Below are positions 21,315 through 32,343 of a stretch of DNA of 64,000 nt, piece after piece. The notes under the pieces are model-generated. The model did not search any database and was not told the DNA's origin. It was given only the letters and a program-made list of their open reading frames with translations. How positions within the stretch are numbered: the first letter of the stretch is position 1; each line of letters opens with the position of its first letter. The DNA lies in assembly GCF_023973825.1 (NCBI RefSeq), contig NC_090122.1, forward strand, positions 682,001-746,000, read 5' to 3'. The translations under genes were made by a program, and so were the position numbers. Source of the stretch: Plasmodium brasilianum. Lineage: Eukaryota; Apicomplexa; Aconoidasida; Haemosporida; Plasmodiidae.

Positions 21315-23993
21315 TTACAGTTTGGATGTTTGCGTTTCTTTCCTTTCCACTTCGTCAGTCGAATTCATATTTCCGTCGTTTATGCCGCCGCTACTTGAAC
21401 TACTGCTCATGCCGCTACCACTCACATCGTCATCATTTGCACCCCCTTCTCCTACAACTTTGCTTGACTTAGTATCTGATGCTTCCCCGTCCACCGGGCT
21501 AACCTGCTCAGATGAATCCTTTCGTTCATAGTGATATGCATACCTTGCCGTAAGTAAGAGCAATTCATTTAATCGGGTTAGAAGCGAACGAGGGTCGTCT
21601 AATATCCCTGCTGCAATAGATGCGTTGTCATAAAGTTGGTGCACTAGCAATTTCGCTACCTCCTGATTAGTATTTTTTAAATGATAAATGGATGTAATGA
21701 TTGTATGCGTGGGATTCAGTTCTAAGGTTGCTGGTAAGTTATGTAGCATATTATCTTGAAAATCTGCATTTTTCATAGTTGCTTTCATAACTTTCCTAAG
21801 TGTTGGTGATAAAAATCCTGTAACAACAGCAGGTGATACAGTTAAGCGTTCAGAAAATTTTACTTCTGAACATTTCGATCCTAGTACATCTTTAAAATAT
21901 TTTTGTAATTCTTTCTTCTGTTCTTGTGTAAAAAAATTGGACTGTTCATTTTGTTTTCCACTATTATTATTGCTGCTATTACTACTATTAATATTCTTAT
22001 TAGCGTTTAATATAACATCATCTAGATCTTCATTCTGGGATGTGTCAATTGAAACAAACTTTGCCCCATTATATGATTGCAAATTCATTAAAACGAATTC
22101 ATCGATCTCTTCTAATAGTAATAGTACATCCATGTTTTGTTTTTTAAAAGGTTCCATATATGGTGACGTTAAAGCTACATCTCTATCATTTGCAGAAAAG
22201 TAATATATGTTCTTCTGACCATCTATCACACTGTTCATATATTCTTTTAAAGATATATATTTGTTTAGATTAATGGAATAGAATCTCAACAAATTCATCA
22301 AAATGCCTTTATAATGATTCTTTGTCGAATCTTCTAAAATACCTTCTTTTAAGTTATAATTAAAATTTTTATAAAATTTTAAGTATTTCTCTTCATTATG
22401 ATCTGCTTCCTTTTCTAAATTTTTTAAAATCTTTGTAACAACAACTCGAGATAACTTATTCATCAATGTACTATCTTGCATATTTTCTCTACTTATATTT
22501 AATGGCATATCTTCACAGTCAACTACTCCTTTAATGAAATATAACCACTTGGGTATAATGTTATCTGCGTTCTTTTTCACTAACATTTTTTTGCAGTATA
22601 ACGATATTTCTATTTCATTATTTTGCTGAAATAGTCTTGATGGTGCTTCTTCAGGGATATAAAAAACACTCTTGATAGACATAGGTGCATCTGCTTTGTA
22701 CATAAGCTTATATATATAACTAGTATTGTCATCATAACCTTTTTTCTTGTTCAAAAATTTAAAGAAGTTTCGATGCTCTTCTTCCGACACGTTCTCCTTA
22801 CACCATAATGGTTTTTGATTGTTTATCAGAATTTCTTCCGTCATTACATCGTCAGCTCTACAACCCTCAGTTGCACTCCTTTTCTTTGCCTCTTCTTCTG
22901 ATGGGCCTTGTTCTGCTACATCAGCTCCGGTGTTCATTCTCTCCCCTTTGGAATCCGTACGTAGGCCGACCTGCTCCACTGCATCTGCTTCGGCCGATTC
23001 GGATACTTCGACTGCTTTTGCTACTTTTGCTGCTTCTGCTGATTCTGCTGATTCTGCTGCCTCTATCCCCTCTGCTGAGCTTCCCTGGATGCGCTTTTTC
23101 TTAACTATGTAAACAGGAAAATTAATGAAGGAGGAGAACTTTTCCACTATCTGCTGAACTTTCTGGATATTGGAAAATTCCCTGCACGTATCTTTCAGAT
23201 GACAAACTATTCTTGTTCCTCTGGGTATGTCATCTACTTCTTTCAATGTAAACATTCCATTTCCATCTGACTTCCAATGATAACCCACAGAATTTTCTTC
23301 ATACGAACGTGTAAAAACCTCCACCTCATCTGAAACAACAAAAGAACTATAAAATCCAACTCCAAATTGCCCTATGATATCGCCTGTATTTGACAATTCT
23401 TCCTTTTCACCTGACTCTGTTAAGGTATTTTTTTTTTTTATATTTTTCTCCTTTATCGAATTCAAAAAATTTAAAGAACCACTTTTTGCAATAGTCCCCA
23501 AATTATCAATTACTTCTTGCTTGGTCATTCCGATTCCACTGTCTTCAATAATAAATAATTTTTCTTTTTCATCCGTAGAAATTTTTATGTAGAACGGAAT
23601 GTTCTTTTCCTCTTCTACTGAGGAATCTGCAATTTTTATGGATGCATTTTGAGTAAATCTTAATTTTTCTATTGCATCAGAAGAATTGCTTATTAGCTCT
23701 CTTATAAATACTTCTTTATCTGTATACAGCGAATGAGCTACTATTTGTAGCAATTTCTTTGTTTCTGCTTTGAACTCATAACTTTCTCCTGTACTAAAAT
23801 GTTTTCTTCTATCACTATTAACTCGACCGTTCACGTATCTCCTATTCATCCATTTATTATGTACATTATTAATACAGCTACTCACATTTCGAACTCCGTT
23901 CTGTGTTGTTATTTTATTGCTTGCTTTTTTTTCCGCTATGGAACATACTTTGCTAATTTGCAAAGTATTTCTAGCAAACTTCGACAAACTCAT
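21315..23993 (-). CDS. TRAP1: Mitochondrial HSP90 chaperone, TRAP1 type
   Basis: A single-exon, 892-residue HSP90. The N-terminal 65 residues are rich in Arg, Lys, Ser and Asn with few acidic residues, as in a mitochondrial presequence. The family proper starts at [20 protein letters not shown] (about 71-90). The GHKL ATPase motifs are intact: [12 protein letters not shown] (96-107, catalytic Glu99 and Asn103), DSGIGMT (151-157) and [11 protein letters not shown] (198-208). There is no KDEL-type or MEEVD-type C terminus, so it is neither the ER nor the cytosolic paralog. A low-complexity Ala/Glu/Ser insert (about 305-375) interrupts the ATPase/middle-domain boundary, and a Ser/Gly-rich tail follows the C-terminal dimerisation domain; this explains why it is longer than the usual ~700 residues. 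Assignment to mitochondrion rather than apicoplast rests on family resemblance and the lack of a signal peptide. Confidence 0.93.
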   Translation of the reverse strand: MSLSKFARNTLQISKVCSIAEKKASNKITTQNGVRNVSSCINNVHNKWMNRRYVNGRVNSDRRKHFSTGESYEFKAETKKLLQIVAHSLYTDKEVFIRELISNSSDAIEKLRFTQNASIKIADSSVEEEKNIPFYIKISTDEKEKLFIIEDSGIGMTKQEVIDNLGTIAKSGSLNFLNSIKEKNIKKKNTLTESGEKEELSNTGDIIGQFGVGFYSSFVVSDEVEVFTRSYEENSVGYHWKSDGNGMFTLKEVDDIPRGTRIVCHLKDTCREFSNIQKVQQIVEKFSSFINFPVYIVKKKRIQGSSAEGIEAAESAESAEAAKVAKAVEVSESAEADAVEQVGLRTDSKGERMNTGADVAEQGPSEEEAKKRSATEGCRADDVMTEEILINNQKPLWCKENVSEEEHRNFFKFLNKKKGYDDNTSYIYKLMYKADAPMSIKSVFYIPEEAPSRLFQQNNEIEISLYCKKMLVKKNADNIIPKWLYFIKGVVDCEDMPLNISRENMQDSTLMNKLSRVVVTKILKNLEKEADHNEEKYLKFYKNFNYNLKEGILEDSTKNHYKGILMNLLRFYSINLNKYISLKEYMNSVIDGQKNIYYFSANDRDVALTSPYMEPFKKQNMDVLLLLEEIDEFVLMNLQSYNGAKFVSIDTSQNEDLDDVILNANKNINSSNSSNNNSGKQNEQSNFFTQEQKKELQKYFKDVLGSKCSEVKFSERLTVSPAVVTGFLSPTLRKVMKATMKNADFQDNMLHNLPATLELNPTHTIITSIYHLKNTNQEVAKLLVHQLYDNASIAAGILDDPRSLLTRLNELLLLTARYAYHYERKDSSEQVSPVDGEASDTKSSKVVGEGGANDDDVSGSGMSSSSSSGGINDGNMNSTDEVERKETQTSKL

Positions 23994-25391
23994 ACTTACA
24001 AGATATGGGTTTTCCTCAATCCGGGTGGAAGAATGGCAGTTAAGAAGGAGTACACACCTCTACACGCGGATGCTGTATACCGATGTAATATATATGTATA
24101 CTTACACGTACGTGTATGTATTGTTGATTATGTGCATATAATTGCAAATAAATAAAAATTAATACAGAAACTTCTGCCTCAGTTTTCTTTTTTTTTTTTT
24201 CTTTTTTTTTTTTTAAAAAAATTTCTTAAAAATGGGGTGCCCCTTACACTTGCTCGTTCAAAATGATGTATTTTCATACATTCGAACGGATTCGTACAAA
24301 GGAACGCACGCGCATACGTATACAGGTATATACAAATATAAACGCATATATATATGTTTATCTTTTTTTTAAAACAATTTTTATTTTACGGGTGTTAAGA
24401 AAAAGAGCTTTCCATATCTCTTAATTGCACCGCAAGTTCGTATGTATGTACTATTTACATATGCAATTCAAATTTGTATATATATACATATGTTTGCATA
24501 TTTCTTTCCCTTTTAAATGTTTGAAGAAAAATCATTCTAGGCAAGCATGAGCAGAAAATTTATTTTTGTGCTGATTTATAAAGAGCCCTTTCAACAGTTT
24601 TGATTTTTTATTTTAGAAACTTAAAAAATGGCATGAGAGAAAATAAATTTATACGCATATACACGCTTGTATGCATACATTTATATATTTGCATATATAT
24701 ATACATGTTATGTATATTATAATTACATTCGCATATATACGTTTGTATAGAAGGACGTTAACCCATGTGCAGTATAATATATGTAGCAAATTGAGCTGTA
24801 GATGCCGTTTCTTAATTTTTAGTGGAATACTCTTTTTTTTTTTTTTTTCCTTTTTTTATCTATTATATAAGTACAATGCACAGTTGACAAAGGCATGGCC
24901 CCGTGAAGGTTAATTACATTTTTAAAAGAAAAAAAAAGAGGTATTATATAGGTTTCCTTAAGTGCTAAATGTATTTACTTGTTTATATACGCATACATAT
25001 TTATATATGCACATGTTTATATTTATATAAGTATAGGTGCACATGTTATCCTTTTTGCAAAAAAACAGGCACATAGGGATGATTTAAACCAAATAAAAAA
25101 AAGAACGGTTTCCACAAAATTTTGGGTAATACATTGTAGTAGTTTCTGTTCATTAAAAACAGCTATTTTAATATTTTATTTTAATTTTTTATTTTATATT
25201 TATTTTTTTATTATTTTATTATCTTATTATCTTATTATTTTAATTTTTTATTATCTTATTATTTTATTATTTTATTATTTTAATTTTTTATTATTTTATT
25301 AATTTATTATTTTAATTTTTTATTATCTTATTATTTTATTATTTTAATTTTTTATTATTTTATTATTTTAATTTTTTTTTTTTTTTTCTAG
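23994..25391. other. Promoter-side region of TRAP1 and upstream region of a small gene
   Basis: AT-rich, with CATATATAC-type microsatellites and a T-rich TTATTATTTTATTATCT tract (25180-25380). It contains exon-like pieces on the plus strand (24547-24596, 24872-24908 and 25069-25125) that have splice-like borders but cannot all be joined in phase. They may include the 5' exon of the gene at 25392-26993. Confidence 0.45.
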
Positions 25392-26993
25392 CTATTTTGC
25401 AGCTTCTTTGCTGTTACTGTTTACCCCTTTACAGAGTAACATCTTTCCTACACATTAATGGATCGATATAAATTGCAGTTATTGTTGTATTAATGGGCCG
25501 CTCATTTTTTTGTGTATTATACTTTGTGTAAGAAAATTTTAATATATTTGTGAAGTATTATCTGTGTGCTGTTTTTTTAATAATGTGAGTAATTTCCCTA
25601 AATTATTAACACCTTTGTGGAGGTGGGGGGTGGCAATTTGTTGCATAGGGAGTACACACATATGTATAAAAATATATATATTTATATGTGTATTTACGCA
25701 TGATAACAAGTACACGAGTACATGTAAAACGTACTTCGTGCCAACAGTTAAGGCGCAATAAATGGACAAAGAAATGCATTTAAAGTAAGAACAAAAAAGT
25801 AGGAGGATACACATACGTACATATATATATATATATATATGTGTATATAAGTATACGGAAAACGTATTATATGTCTGTCATGTACCAAGGTTAAATTTTT
25901 AAACGGAGAAGGGCTCATAGAAAAAAATATTTTATACTATGCCTCATTTTACTGTGCATCATTTTGTAGTTTTTTCTTTTTCTTTTTTTTTTTTTTTTTT
26001 TTCATTTTTTCGCTTTCATTGGGGAGAAGGTAAATTGTCATTCAGTGATAGTAATAAAATTTGGGCAACTCATAAATTTCTTAAATATAGCAAAAATAAT
26101 ACCCCACTCCAAGATTTAAGCACGTATGGAGGTGGTTTAACATATGTTATGAACAAGTTAAGGCAGGTAAAATATATCTCTTTGGCTCGCCCTTCTCCTC
26201 CTTTCAAAATAAACTATTTATTCATCCTATTATATATTTGTTCTCACAAGGGATAAAGCGTTCGGTTTCTTCATATTTGTTCTCACTTAAGTTTACATTA
26301 AAGCACCCTAAATCCTAATCGTATGAAGAGCTACCATCACATTGAATCATTCAAAAATGACCTATGTATGATTTCTTTTAAGTTCATTCTTTCTTTCTAA
26401 TGTAAAGTAGTATAGCAACTTTCACAAAGAATTATTGTTATTCCCCAAAAAAATAAAAATTTTATTTTATTTTTTATTTTTTATTTTTATTTTTATTTAT
26501 ATATATATTTTTTTTTTTTCTTTATTGCTACAATAAAATGCATGCAACATTCAAATAAAATGTTTGGTTTAAAACTAAAATTACCTTAAATATAGAAACT
26601 TTTTTTTCTCGTGAACAAGAAAAAAAAAAAAAAAGAGTAAACGAGGAGTATATACTTTTATTTCACCCATTAAACGTCAACGCATATATATGTACATGGG
26701 GTGCATACATGTATATATATATATGTTACATAATACACTTACTACGTATACACATATTTCATGTACACATATTTCATATATGCATACTACGTATACACAT
26801 ATAACATTTATACATATTACATATACTCATATTACGTGTATACATATATATATATATAAATATATATATAAGGGCGTTCATACACGTATATTAGTGCACA
26901 TACTACTTATCCAGTTTTATCCAGTTCGGAGTAGCAAATTGCAAATATGAATATATCCCCTTACAGGAAGCACATAACAATGGGGAATTTTAA
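25392..26993 (+). CDS. Probable small multi-exon membrane protein, 5' end not fixed
   Basis: Three exons join in phase. The first, 25392-25435, is bounded by TTCTAG and GTAACA and encodes the hydrophobic YFAASLLLLFTPLQ. The second, 26030-26166, is bounded by GGGAGAAG and GTAAAA and contains SFSDSNKIWATHKFLKYSK and LSTYGGGLTYVMNKLRQ. The third, 26967-26993, encodes EAHNNGEF and a TAA. The middle exon has clearly non-repetitive composition and is the best evidence for a gene. The first listed exon needs a preceding exon ending in phase 2. A candidate is ATG at 24547 to 24596 (MSRKFIFVLIYKEPFQ), which would give about 84 residues with one membrane segment, but this choice is a guess. I recognise no family. 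It lies on the same strand as the downstream M16 protease. Confidence 0.5.
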
Positions 26994-27632
26994 AATCAAT
27001 TTGCTAGTTTCAAAGGCAGATCAATATGTTTAATTTTCTTTTTTTTTAATATGTGATATAGTATTTTTTAAAAAATTTATAAACCTGCATGGAGATATAA
27101 AAAATTGTATACGCACATATACAACATATTTTTAAGATAACACAAAAAAAAAAAAAAAATTTATATTTGGTGTGGATGGCGCATTATGTATATATATATT
27201 ATATACATGCATATATATTATATACATACATATATATTATATACATGCATATATATTATATATATGTATATATATTTTGTACTTGTATTTATATTATGTA
27301 TGTGCATATATATATGTATATATATTTTGTACATGTATTTATATTATATATATGTATATATATTTTGTACATGTATTTATATTATATATATGTATATATA
27401 TTTTGTACTTGTATTTATATTATGTATGTGCATATATATATGTATATATATTTTGTACATGTATTTATATTATGTATATATATTATGTTTATGTATATAT
27501 TTATAGTCCCTAATTAATTATCGATTTGTTCTTTATTCATTATATGTAGTTTGGAAAAGTTAGTATTTACTACTTGTCACAGCAATATAAAAATTTGTGT
27601 GCACCTTTTGAGCTAATAGCATATTCTTTTGT

Positions 27633-27663
<31 letters not shown>

Positions 27664-27927
27664 GATAGTATTTTGATTTTTGCTATTTTAAAGTAATCAG
27701 TAATACATGGTACTGCTTTGCAGAGGCAAGAACTGAAATGTGCTAGATAAAGTGCTTGCAATCGAGTTTATACAGTCATCTGCGTGAAGTATCTTGTGTT
27801 AACTAAATTGCATTGTTAGGGGCTTGGTTACCCCACAGTGATATCAAGAAGGTGAACGCAGGTGAAAGGAAAAATCTACCAGGAAAATCGGCCGCACCGC
27901 TAAACAGATAAATCGATACGAGAGAGT
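26994..27927. other. Promoter region of the M16 protease gene
   Basis: Dominated by TATATATTATATACATG-type alternations (27185-27510), open in several plus-strand frames but composed only of Tyr, Ile, Cys and Met. A (T)n run lies at about 27637-27663. The last 200 bases before the ATG at 27928 are less repetitive and probably form the 5' UTR. Confidence 0.6.
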
Positions 27928-30900
27928 ATGCAGCACAACTACAGGCGAATAAATTACATACAGCTTGAGCATGAGCTGAGTGTAGAGGAGTACTACTCAG
28001 CAGATTCAGGGCTAAGGATAATTTTGAGTAAAATAAAAAGCCCGAAGATATATGGCTATTTCACAGTATTAACAGAAGCAGAAAATGATGAAGGGTTACC
28101 ACATACACTAGAGCATTTAATTTTTCTGGGTAGTCACAAATATCCGTACAAAGGTTTACTAGACTTTTTAGCTTACAAGTGTTTATCAGAGGGAACAAAT
28201 GCATGGACATCTGTGGATCATACCTGTTATACAATAGAAACATTTGGTATAGAAGGTTTTAGTAATATATTGCCAATCTATTTAGATTTTATATTAAGTC
28301 CAACTTTAGAAGAGGATATGTTTTTATCAGAAGTTCATCATATATATGAAAATGGTACACATAATGGTGTTGTATACTCTGAAATGAAATCAGTTGAAAA
28401 CAATTGTGAAAATATAGTAGAGAGGACAGTAATAACTAATTTATATACTAATGAGAAAAGCGGGTATAGGTATGAGACAGGGGGTACATTAGAAGGTTTA
28501 AGAAAAACTAATAATAAGAGAGTAAAAGAATATTTTAAAAAATTTTACAGACTAAATAATTTTGCAATAATAATTTTTGGTAATTTTGATAATGACTGTA
28601 TTTTAAATATAATATATAATTATGAACAATATCATTTAGAATTATATCCAAATCAAAAAAGAAAAAAAAAAGAGAATTATCAAGATAATATGCAACAGGA
28701 TTATAAAGAATGTGTAGATATGTTCGTTCAAGATATGCAGAGTGTGTCAAGACCATGGAATGATGAAGCTAATATTGAAAAAAGGAATAACTCAAAAATA
28801 ATAAAAAAATATTACCCATGTAATAATTTAAATAATGGACAAGTTACTATCGCATGGAGAGGATGTAAATGGAATGATTTTAAAACGAAACTGTCCATTT
28901 CTCTTTTAGGTAATTATTTAACCGATCTGACCACCTCACCCCTTAGTAAGAGGCTCCTAGAGGATAAGGAAAACACGTATTGCAGCAGTTTGGACTTTTC
29001 CCTCGAGGATTTGAAGGCCAATTACTTCACCGTGGATATATATGACGTTTCCTACAAGTTTAAGGCGCGCGGGCAGGCGGAGAAGACGGGTCAATTGGAA
29101 AAGCTAAATGATAATCCTATTGATTCCCTCGCAGATCATCCCACTGATAAAACCGCCAACCCTACTGATAAAATTGCCAACCCCACTGATAAAACCGCCA
29201 ACCCCACTGATAAAATTGCCAACCCCACTGATAAAACCTCCAACCCCACTGATAAAATTGCCAACCCCACTGATAAAACCACCAACCCCACTGATAAAAC
29301 CACCAACCCCACTGATAAAACCACCAACCCCACTGATAAAACCACCAACCCCACTGATAAAACCACCAACCCCACTGATAAAACCACCAACCCCACTGAT
29401 AAAATTGCCAACCCTACTGATAAAATTGCCAACCCCACTGATCAAACCGCCAACCCCATTGATTGTAACCCTCTTGCAGAAAAACCGCAAACTGTTAAGA
29501 TGAACCTGGTGGGTGATATAACGAGGAGCTGCTTGGAGGAAGTGTACGATCACCCAATGAACATGGACAGACTTCGAAACATCATCATCAGATCGTACTT
29601 GCAGCACTTGAGGGATCTAGAAACATCCCCACAGTATTTGCTAAACGAATTTTTGATAAAATATTTTATTTATGGTAGGAACATAGAGGATTTGGAAAAC
29701 TGCTTAAATTTGAAAAAAATTTATATCGGTTTGTTAAATGAGAATGAATGTTATTGGAAGGAAATTTTAAAAAAATTTTTTATTGACAATCACTACGTAG
29801 AGGTAAGATGTTACCCTAGTTATAAAAAAGCAAAGAAAATTGAATTGTTCGAAAAAAAATTGGTAGAAAGTGAGCAGAAAAAATATGGAATGGAAAAATT
29901 AAATAATATGGTGAAACATATAAGGAAAATAAAGGAAAGCATGGAAAAGAAACCGCCCAAAAGTTTGCTAAACATTGTGAAGTCCGCCAGTCCTAAAAAT
30001 GTGTTTATCGATGGAATTACAGTTTTTAGAAATTTCAAGTCGGTGGAAAGGGAATTGGAAGAGGAGATATCAAAAGAGGGGTCCACCAATGAACTGTGTG
30101 ATACCAAGAATTACATGGATGGAGCAAATGGAGCGCATGCCTCGGAAGAGGGGCTTCCCCATGTAAACGGGATAAATGTATCTGACGATGTTGCTGGTCT
30201 TTTGCAATCAATTGAGAATGATTTAAAGCGAGTGATATTTCCTATCCAACTGAGTTATATTCAATCGAACTTCGTTTCGATAAATGTACTTATAAACTCG
30301 AACAACATTGATGAGGAGTTAAAGAAATACATTCCTCTGTTAAGTTACTTACTATTCGAAACAGATGTACAGGTGAATAATAGAAGTGTTAAATGTGAAT
30401 TGTTTATGGAAGAGTTGATAAGAAATACAATAAATTATGACTGCAATTATGGTTTAGGAGGTAATGCAAAAAATTTTAAATCTGGAAATTTAGGAAATAT
30501 ATTATGTATACAAATAGTAGGGTTATTACAGAATTATGAAAAGTTATTTGATCTTTTATTTTTGTCAGTTTTTAAAATGAATATAACATTAGAAAGACTA
30601 GAGTTGATACTAAAATCTGCTTATCAGAATTTATTACAAAAAAAAATAAAACCCAAAACGTTAGTTGTTAATTTAGAATATGCATTAAGGTATATGAAGA
30701 ATAGTAACTCAGGTATAGTTTCCATAGGACAACAAGAATTAATTTTACAACTAATTGAAAATAAAAAGAATTTGGACGAATTATATAACAAGTTGAATAC
30801 TTTAAAAACTCAGCTCTTTCATTTGAAAAACTTTGCTCTAGTTATCGATGGGAATTTTTCAAAAATAAAAAATATTTTCGCGTGGTATGATAAATGGTTC

Positions 30901-32343
30901 AGTATTCACAAGGAGGGCAGTTACACTGTAAACGACCCAATCGTGGACCTGTGCTTTGGTGAAGCAGAAACGAAGAGATTGGGTGAAATCAAAGGACTGG
31001 ATGAACCGAAGGCAGAAGACAAAACATACGAAACAGATGAAACGAATGAAGCAGATAAATCAGATTGTCGTAACTCTTGCAATTATTTGGAAATTGCCAC
31101 GAACTATGATGAGAATAACCCCCCCTGCGCTTCTCTATATGAAGAGACTTCCAACGTAAGCTCTGTCAATCACGTCAGTACAAGCACTGGGGAAGGAAGC
31201 AAAGATGACAAAGATTGCAACATTAGAAGCAATGAGGACAGAAAAATTAACAATGATGGAGGTCAATGTAACGATGGAAACACAGGCAAGAACGAAGGAA
31301 TCCTAGTAGGGGGAGTCTCTAAGCCGAAGGGGGAATGCAAATATGTTTGCTTGGGGCCGAGCGTTCACAGAAGCTTGAAGAAATACCTGGATGCAGAATT
31401 CGAAAAGGAAGACAAGAATTTCATGCATAATATAATAAAGAATGACGCATATAATGGAATAGTATGTGGCATAAAAAGTACGGATGTATCCTATTTGAAA
31501 CTAACAGTTAAAGCACCTTCAGGATATGGTAACAAAGATTACTGTGCTTTGTTAATATTACGAGAATTTTTTTCTATGACAGAAGGACCGTTATACAGTA
31601 GTATAAGAGGTGGAGGCTTTGCATATGAGTGTGCATTAGAATTTAATTGTATTTTAGGTGAATTAAGTTTGCGTATATATAGGTCTAGTGATATTATATG
31701 TGCATTAAAAGAAGCATTAAAAATTTTTGAGTATTATTGTACAAATGAAATGAAAGAAGATGAATTATCCATTGCTAAGTGTAGTGCATACTATACTATT
31801 TTTAATAACCAAGAAACTGTATTAGATAGAGCTTCACAAACCATTTTTTTAAGTCTAAAAAATTTAAGTTTAAACTTTTATGAAAACTTATTAGCACAAA
31901 TTGAAAATATTACTACAAAAAATCTTTTAGAAATATGCCAGAAGTACTTATCTCGTATTGTTAATTTTAAAATGGATGAGCATAACGCATTGATAGGATC
32001 TACCTTATGTATTATCTGTTGTTCAGAAAAAACGGATGAAATTCAAAATTCGTTGAAAACAGATATCAAGTTTGGACAAATTTGTAATTTGAACGTTGGT
32101 CAGCTTTTTCATTTTTTCAAGCATTACGATTTGGTTTCGTGTCTTAAGGTCTCTTCATACAAAACTAATGGGGAAGATCCGGGTGAGAGCAGCGATGCGA
32201 ATAGAGATACCCATGACGACGATCGTGGTAATGAGGATGGTGAAAGTGAAGATGGGGAAGACGTTACAGAAGATTCTTCAAGCAGTTGCAAATCCTCGAT
32301 TTATTTGGACGATGACAGCTATCCCGGGTATTCAGACTATTAG
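27928..32343 (+). CDS. M16C-family zinc metalloprotease (insulinase-like, yeast Sdd3/YOL098C type)
   Basis: A 1471-residue single-exon metalloprotease. The inverted zinc motif HxxEH is present as PHTLEHLIFLGSHKYPYKG (His59, Glu62, His63). The distal zinc-binding Glu is in GVVYSEMKS (about Glu142). The wording GYFTVLTEAENDEGLPHT and the following GTNAWTSVDHTCYT resemble the large cytosolic M16C proteins of yeast (Sdd3/YOL098C) and animals more than falcilysin or presequence protease. Family members have four homologous domains in a clam-shell chamber; the C-terminal half (LTVKAPSGYGNKDYCALLIL, RGGGFAYECALEF) fits this. Two low-complexity inserts interrupt it: an NPTDKx repeat (about residues 403-510) and an acidic Asp/Asn/Glu stretch (about 1020-1150). 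No targeting peptide is evident. Its substrate is unknown. Confidence 0.92.
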   Translation: MQHNYRRINYIQLEHELSVEEYYSADSGLRIILSKIKSPKIYGYFTVLTEAENDEGLPHTLEHLIFLGSHKYPYKGLLDFLAYKCLSEGTNAWTSVDHTCYTIETFGIEGFSNILPIYLDFILSPTLEEDMFLSEVHHIYENGTHNGVVYSEMKSVENNCENIVERTVITNLYTNEKSGYRYETGGTLEGLRKTNNKRVKEYFKKFYRLNNFAIIIFGNFDNDCILNIIYNYEQYHLELYPNQKRKKKENYQDNMQQDYKECVDMFVQDMQSVSRPWNDEANIEKRNNSKIIKKYYPCNNLNNGQVTIAWRGCKWNDFKTKLSISLLGNYLTDLTTSPLSKRLLEDKENTYCSSLDFSLEDLKANYFTVDIYDVSYKFKARGQAEKTGQLEKLNDNPIDSLADHPTDKTANPTDKIANPTDKTANPTDKIANPTDKTSNPTDKIANPTDKTTNPTDKTTNPTDKTTNPTDKTTNPTDKTTNPTDKTTNPTDKIANPTDKIANPTDQTANPIDCNPLAEKPQTVKMNLVGDITRSCLEEVYDHPMNMDRLRNIIIRSYLQHLRDLETSPQYLLNEFLIKYFIYGRNIEDLENCLNLKKIYIGLLNENECYWKEILKKFFIDNHYVEVRCYPSYKKAKKIELFEKKLVESEQKKYGMEKLNNMVKHIRKIKESMEKKPPKSLLNIVKSASPKNVFIDGITVFRNFKSVERELEEEISKEGSTNELCDTKNYMDGANGAHASEEGLPHVNGINVSDDVAGLLQSIENDLKRVIFPIQLSYIQSNFVSINVLINSNNIDEELKKYIPLLSYLLFETDVQVNNRSVKCELFMEELIRNTINYDCNYGLGGNAKNFKSGNLGNILCIQIVGLLQNYEKLFDLLFLSVFKMNITLERLELILKSAYQNLLQKKIKPKTLVVNLEYALRYMKNSNSGIVSIGQQELILQLIENKKNLDELYNKLNTLKTQLFHLKNFALVIDGNFSKIKNIFAWYDKWFSIHKEGSYTVNDPIVDLCFGEAETKRLGEIKGLDEPKAEDKTYETDETNEADKSDCRNSCNYLEIATNYDENNPPCASLYEETSNVSSVNHVSTSTGEGSKDDKDCNIRSNEDRKINNDGGQCNDGNTGKNEGILVGGVSKPKGECKYVCLGPSVHRSLKKYLDAEFEKEDKNFMHNIIKNDAYNGIVCGIKSTDVSYLKLTVKAPSGYGNKDYCALLILREFFSMTEGPLYSSIRGGGFAYECALEFNCILGELSLRIYRSSDIICALKEALKIFEYYCTNEMKEDELSIAKCSAYYTIFNNQETVLDRASQTIFLSLKNLSLNFYENLLAQIENITTKNLLEICQKYLSRIVNFKMDEHNALIGSTLCIICCSEKTDEIQNSLKTDIKFGQICNLNVGQLFHFFKHYDLVSCLKVSSYKTNGEDPGESSDANRDTHDDDRGNEDGESEDGEDVTEDSSSSCKSSIYLDDDSYPGYSDY
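29140..29465. repeat. 18-bp coding repeat (hexapeptide NPTDKT/NPTDKI)
   Basis: About 18 near-perfect copies of AACCCCACTGATAAAACC with a few ATTGCC variants, encoding NPTDKTA/T-type repeats inside the M16 protease. It is more C-rich on the coding strand than the rest of the gene. The antisense frames here are repeat shadows. Confidence 0.92.

Noticed and set aside
24872..24908. Exon-like segment YNAQLTKAWPRE with acceptor and donor
   Set aside because: Its codon phase does not connect to any neighbouring candidate exon.
29104..29607. Antisense Gly/Val/Ile repeat frame across the M16 gene
   Set aside because: Shadow of the NPTDK coding repeat; the sense frame carries the zinc-protease motifs.
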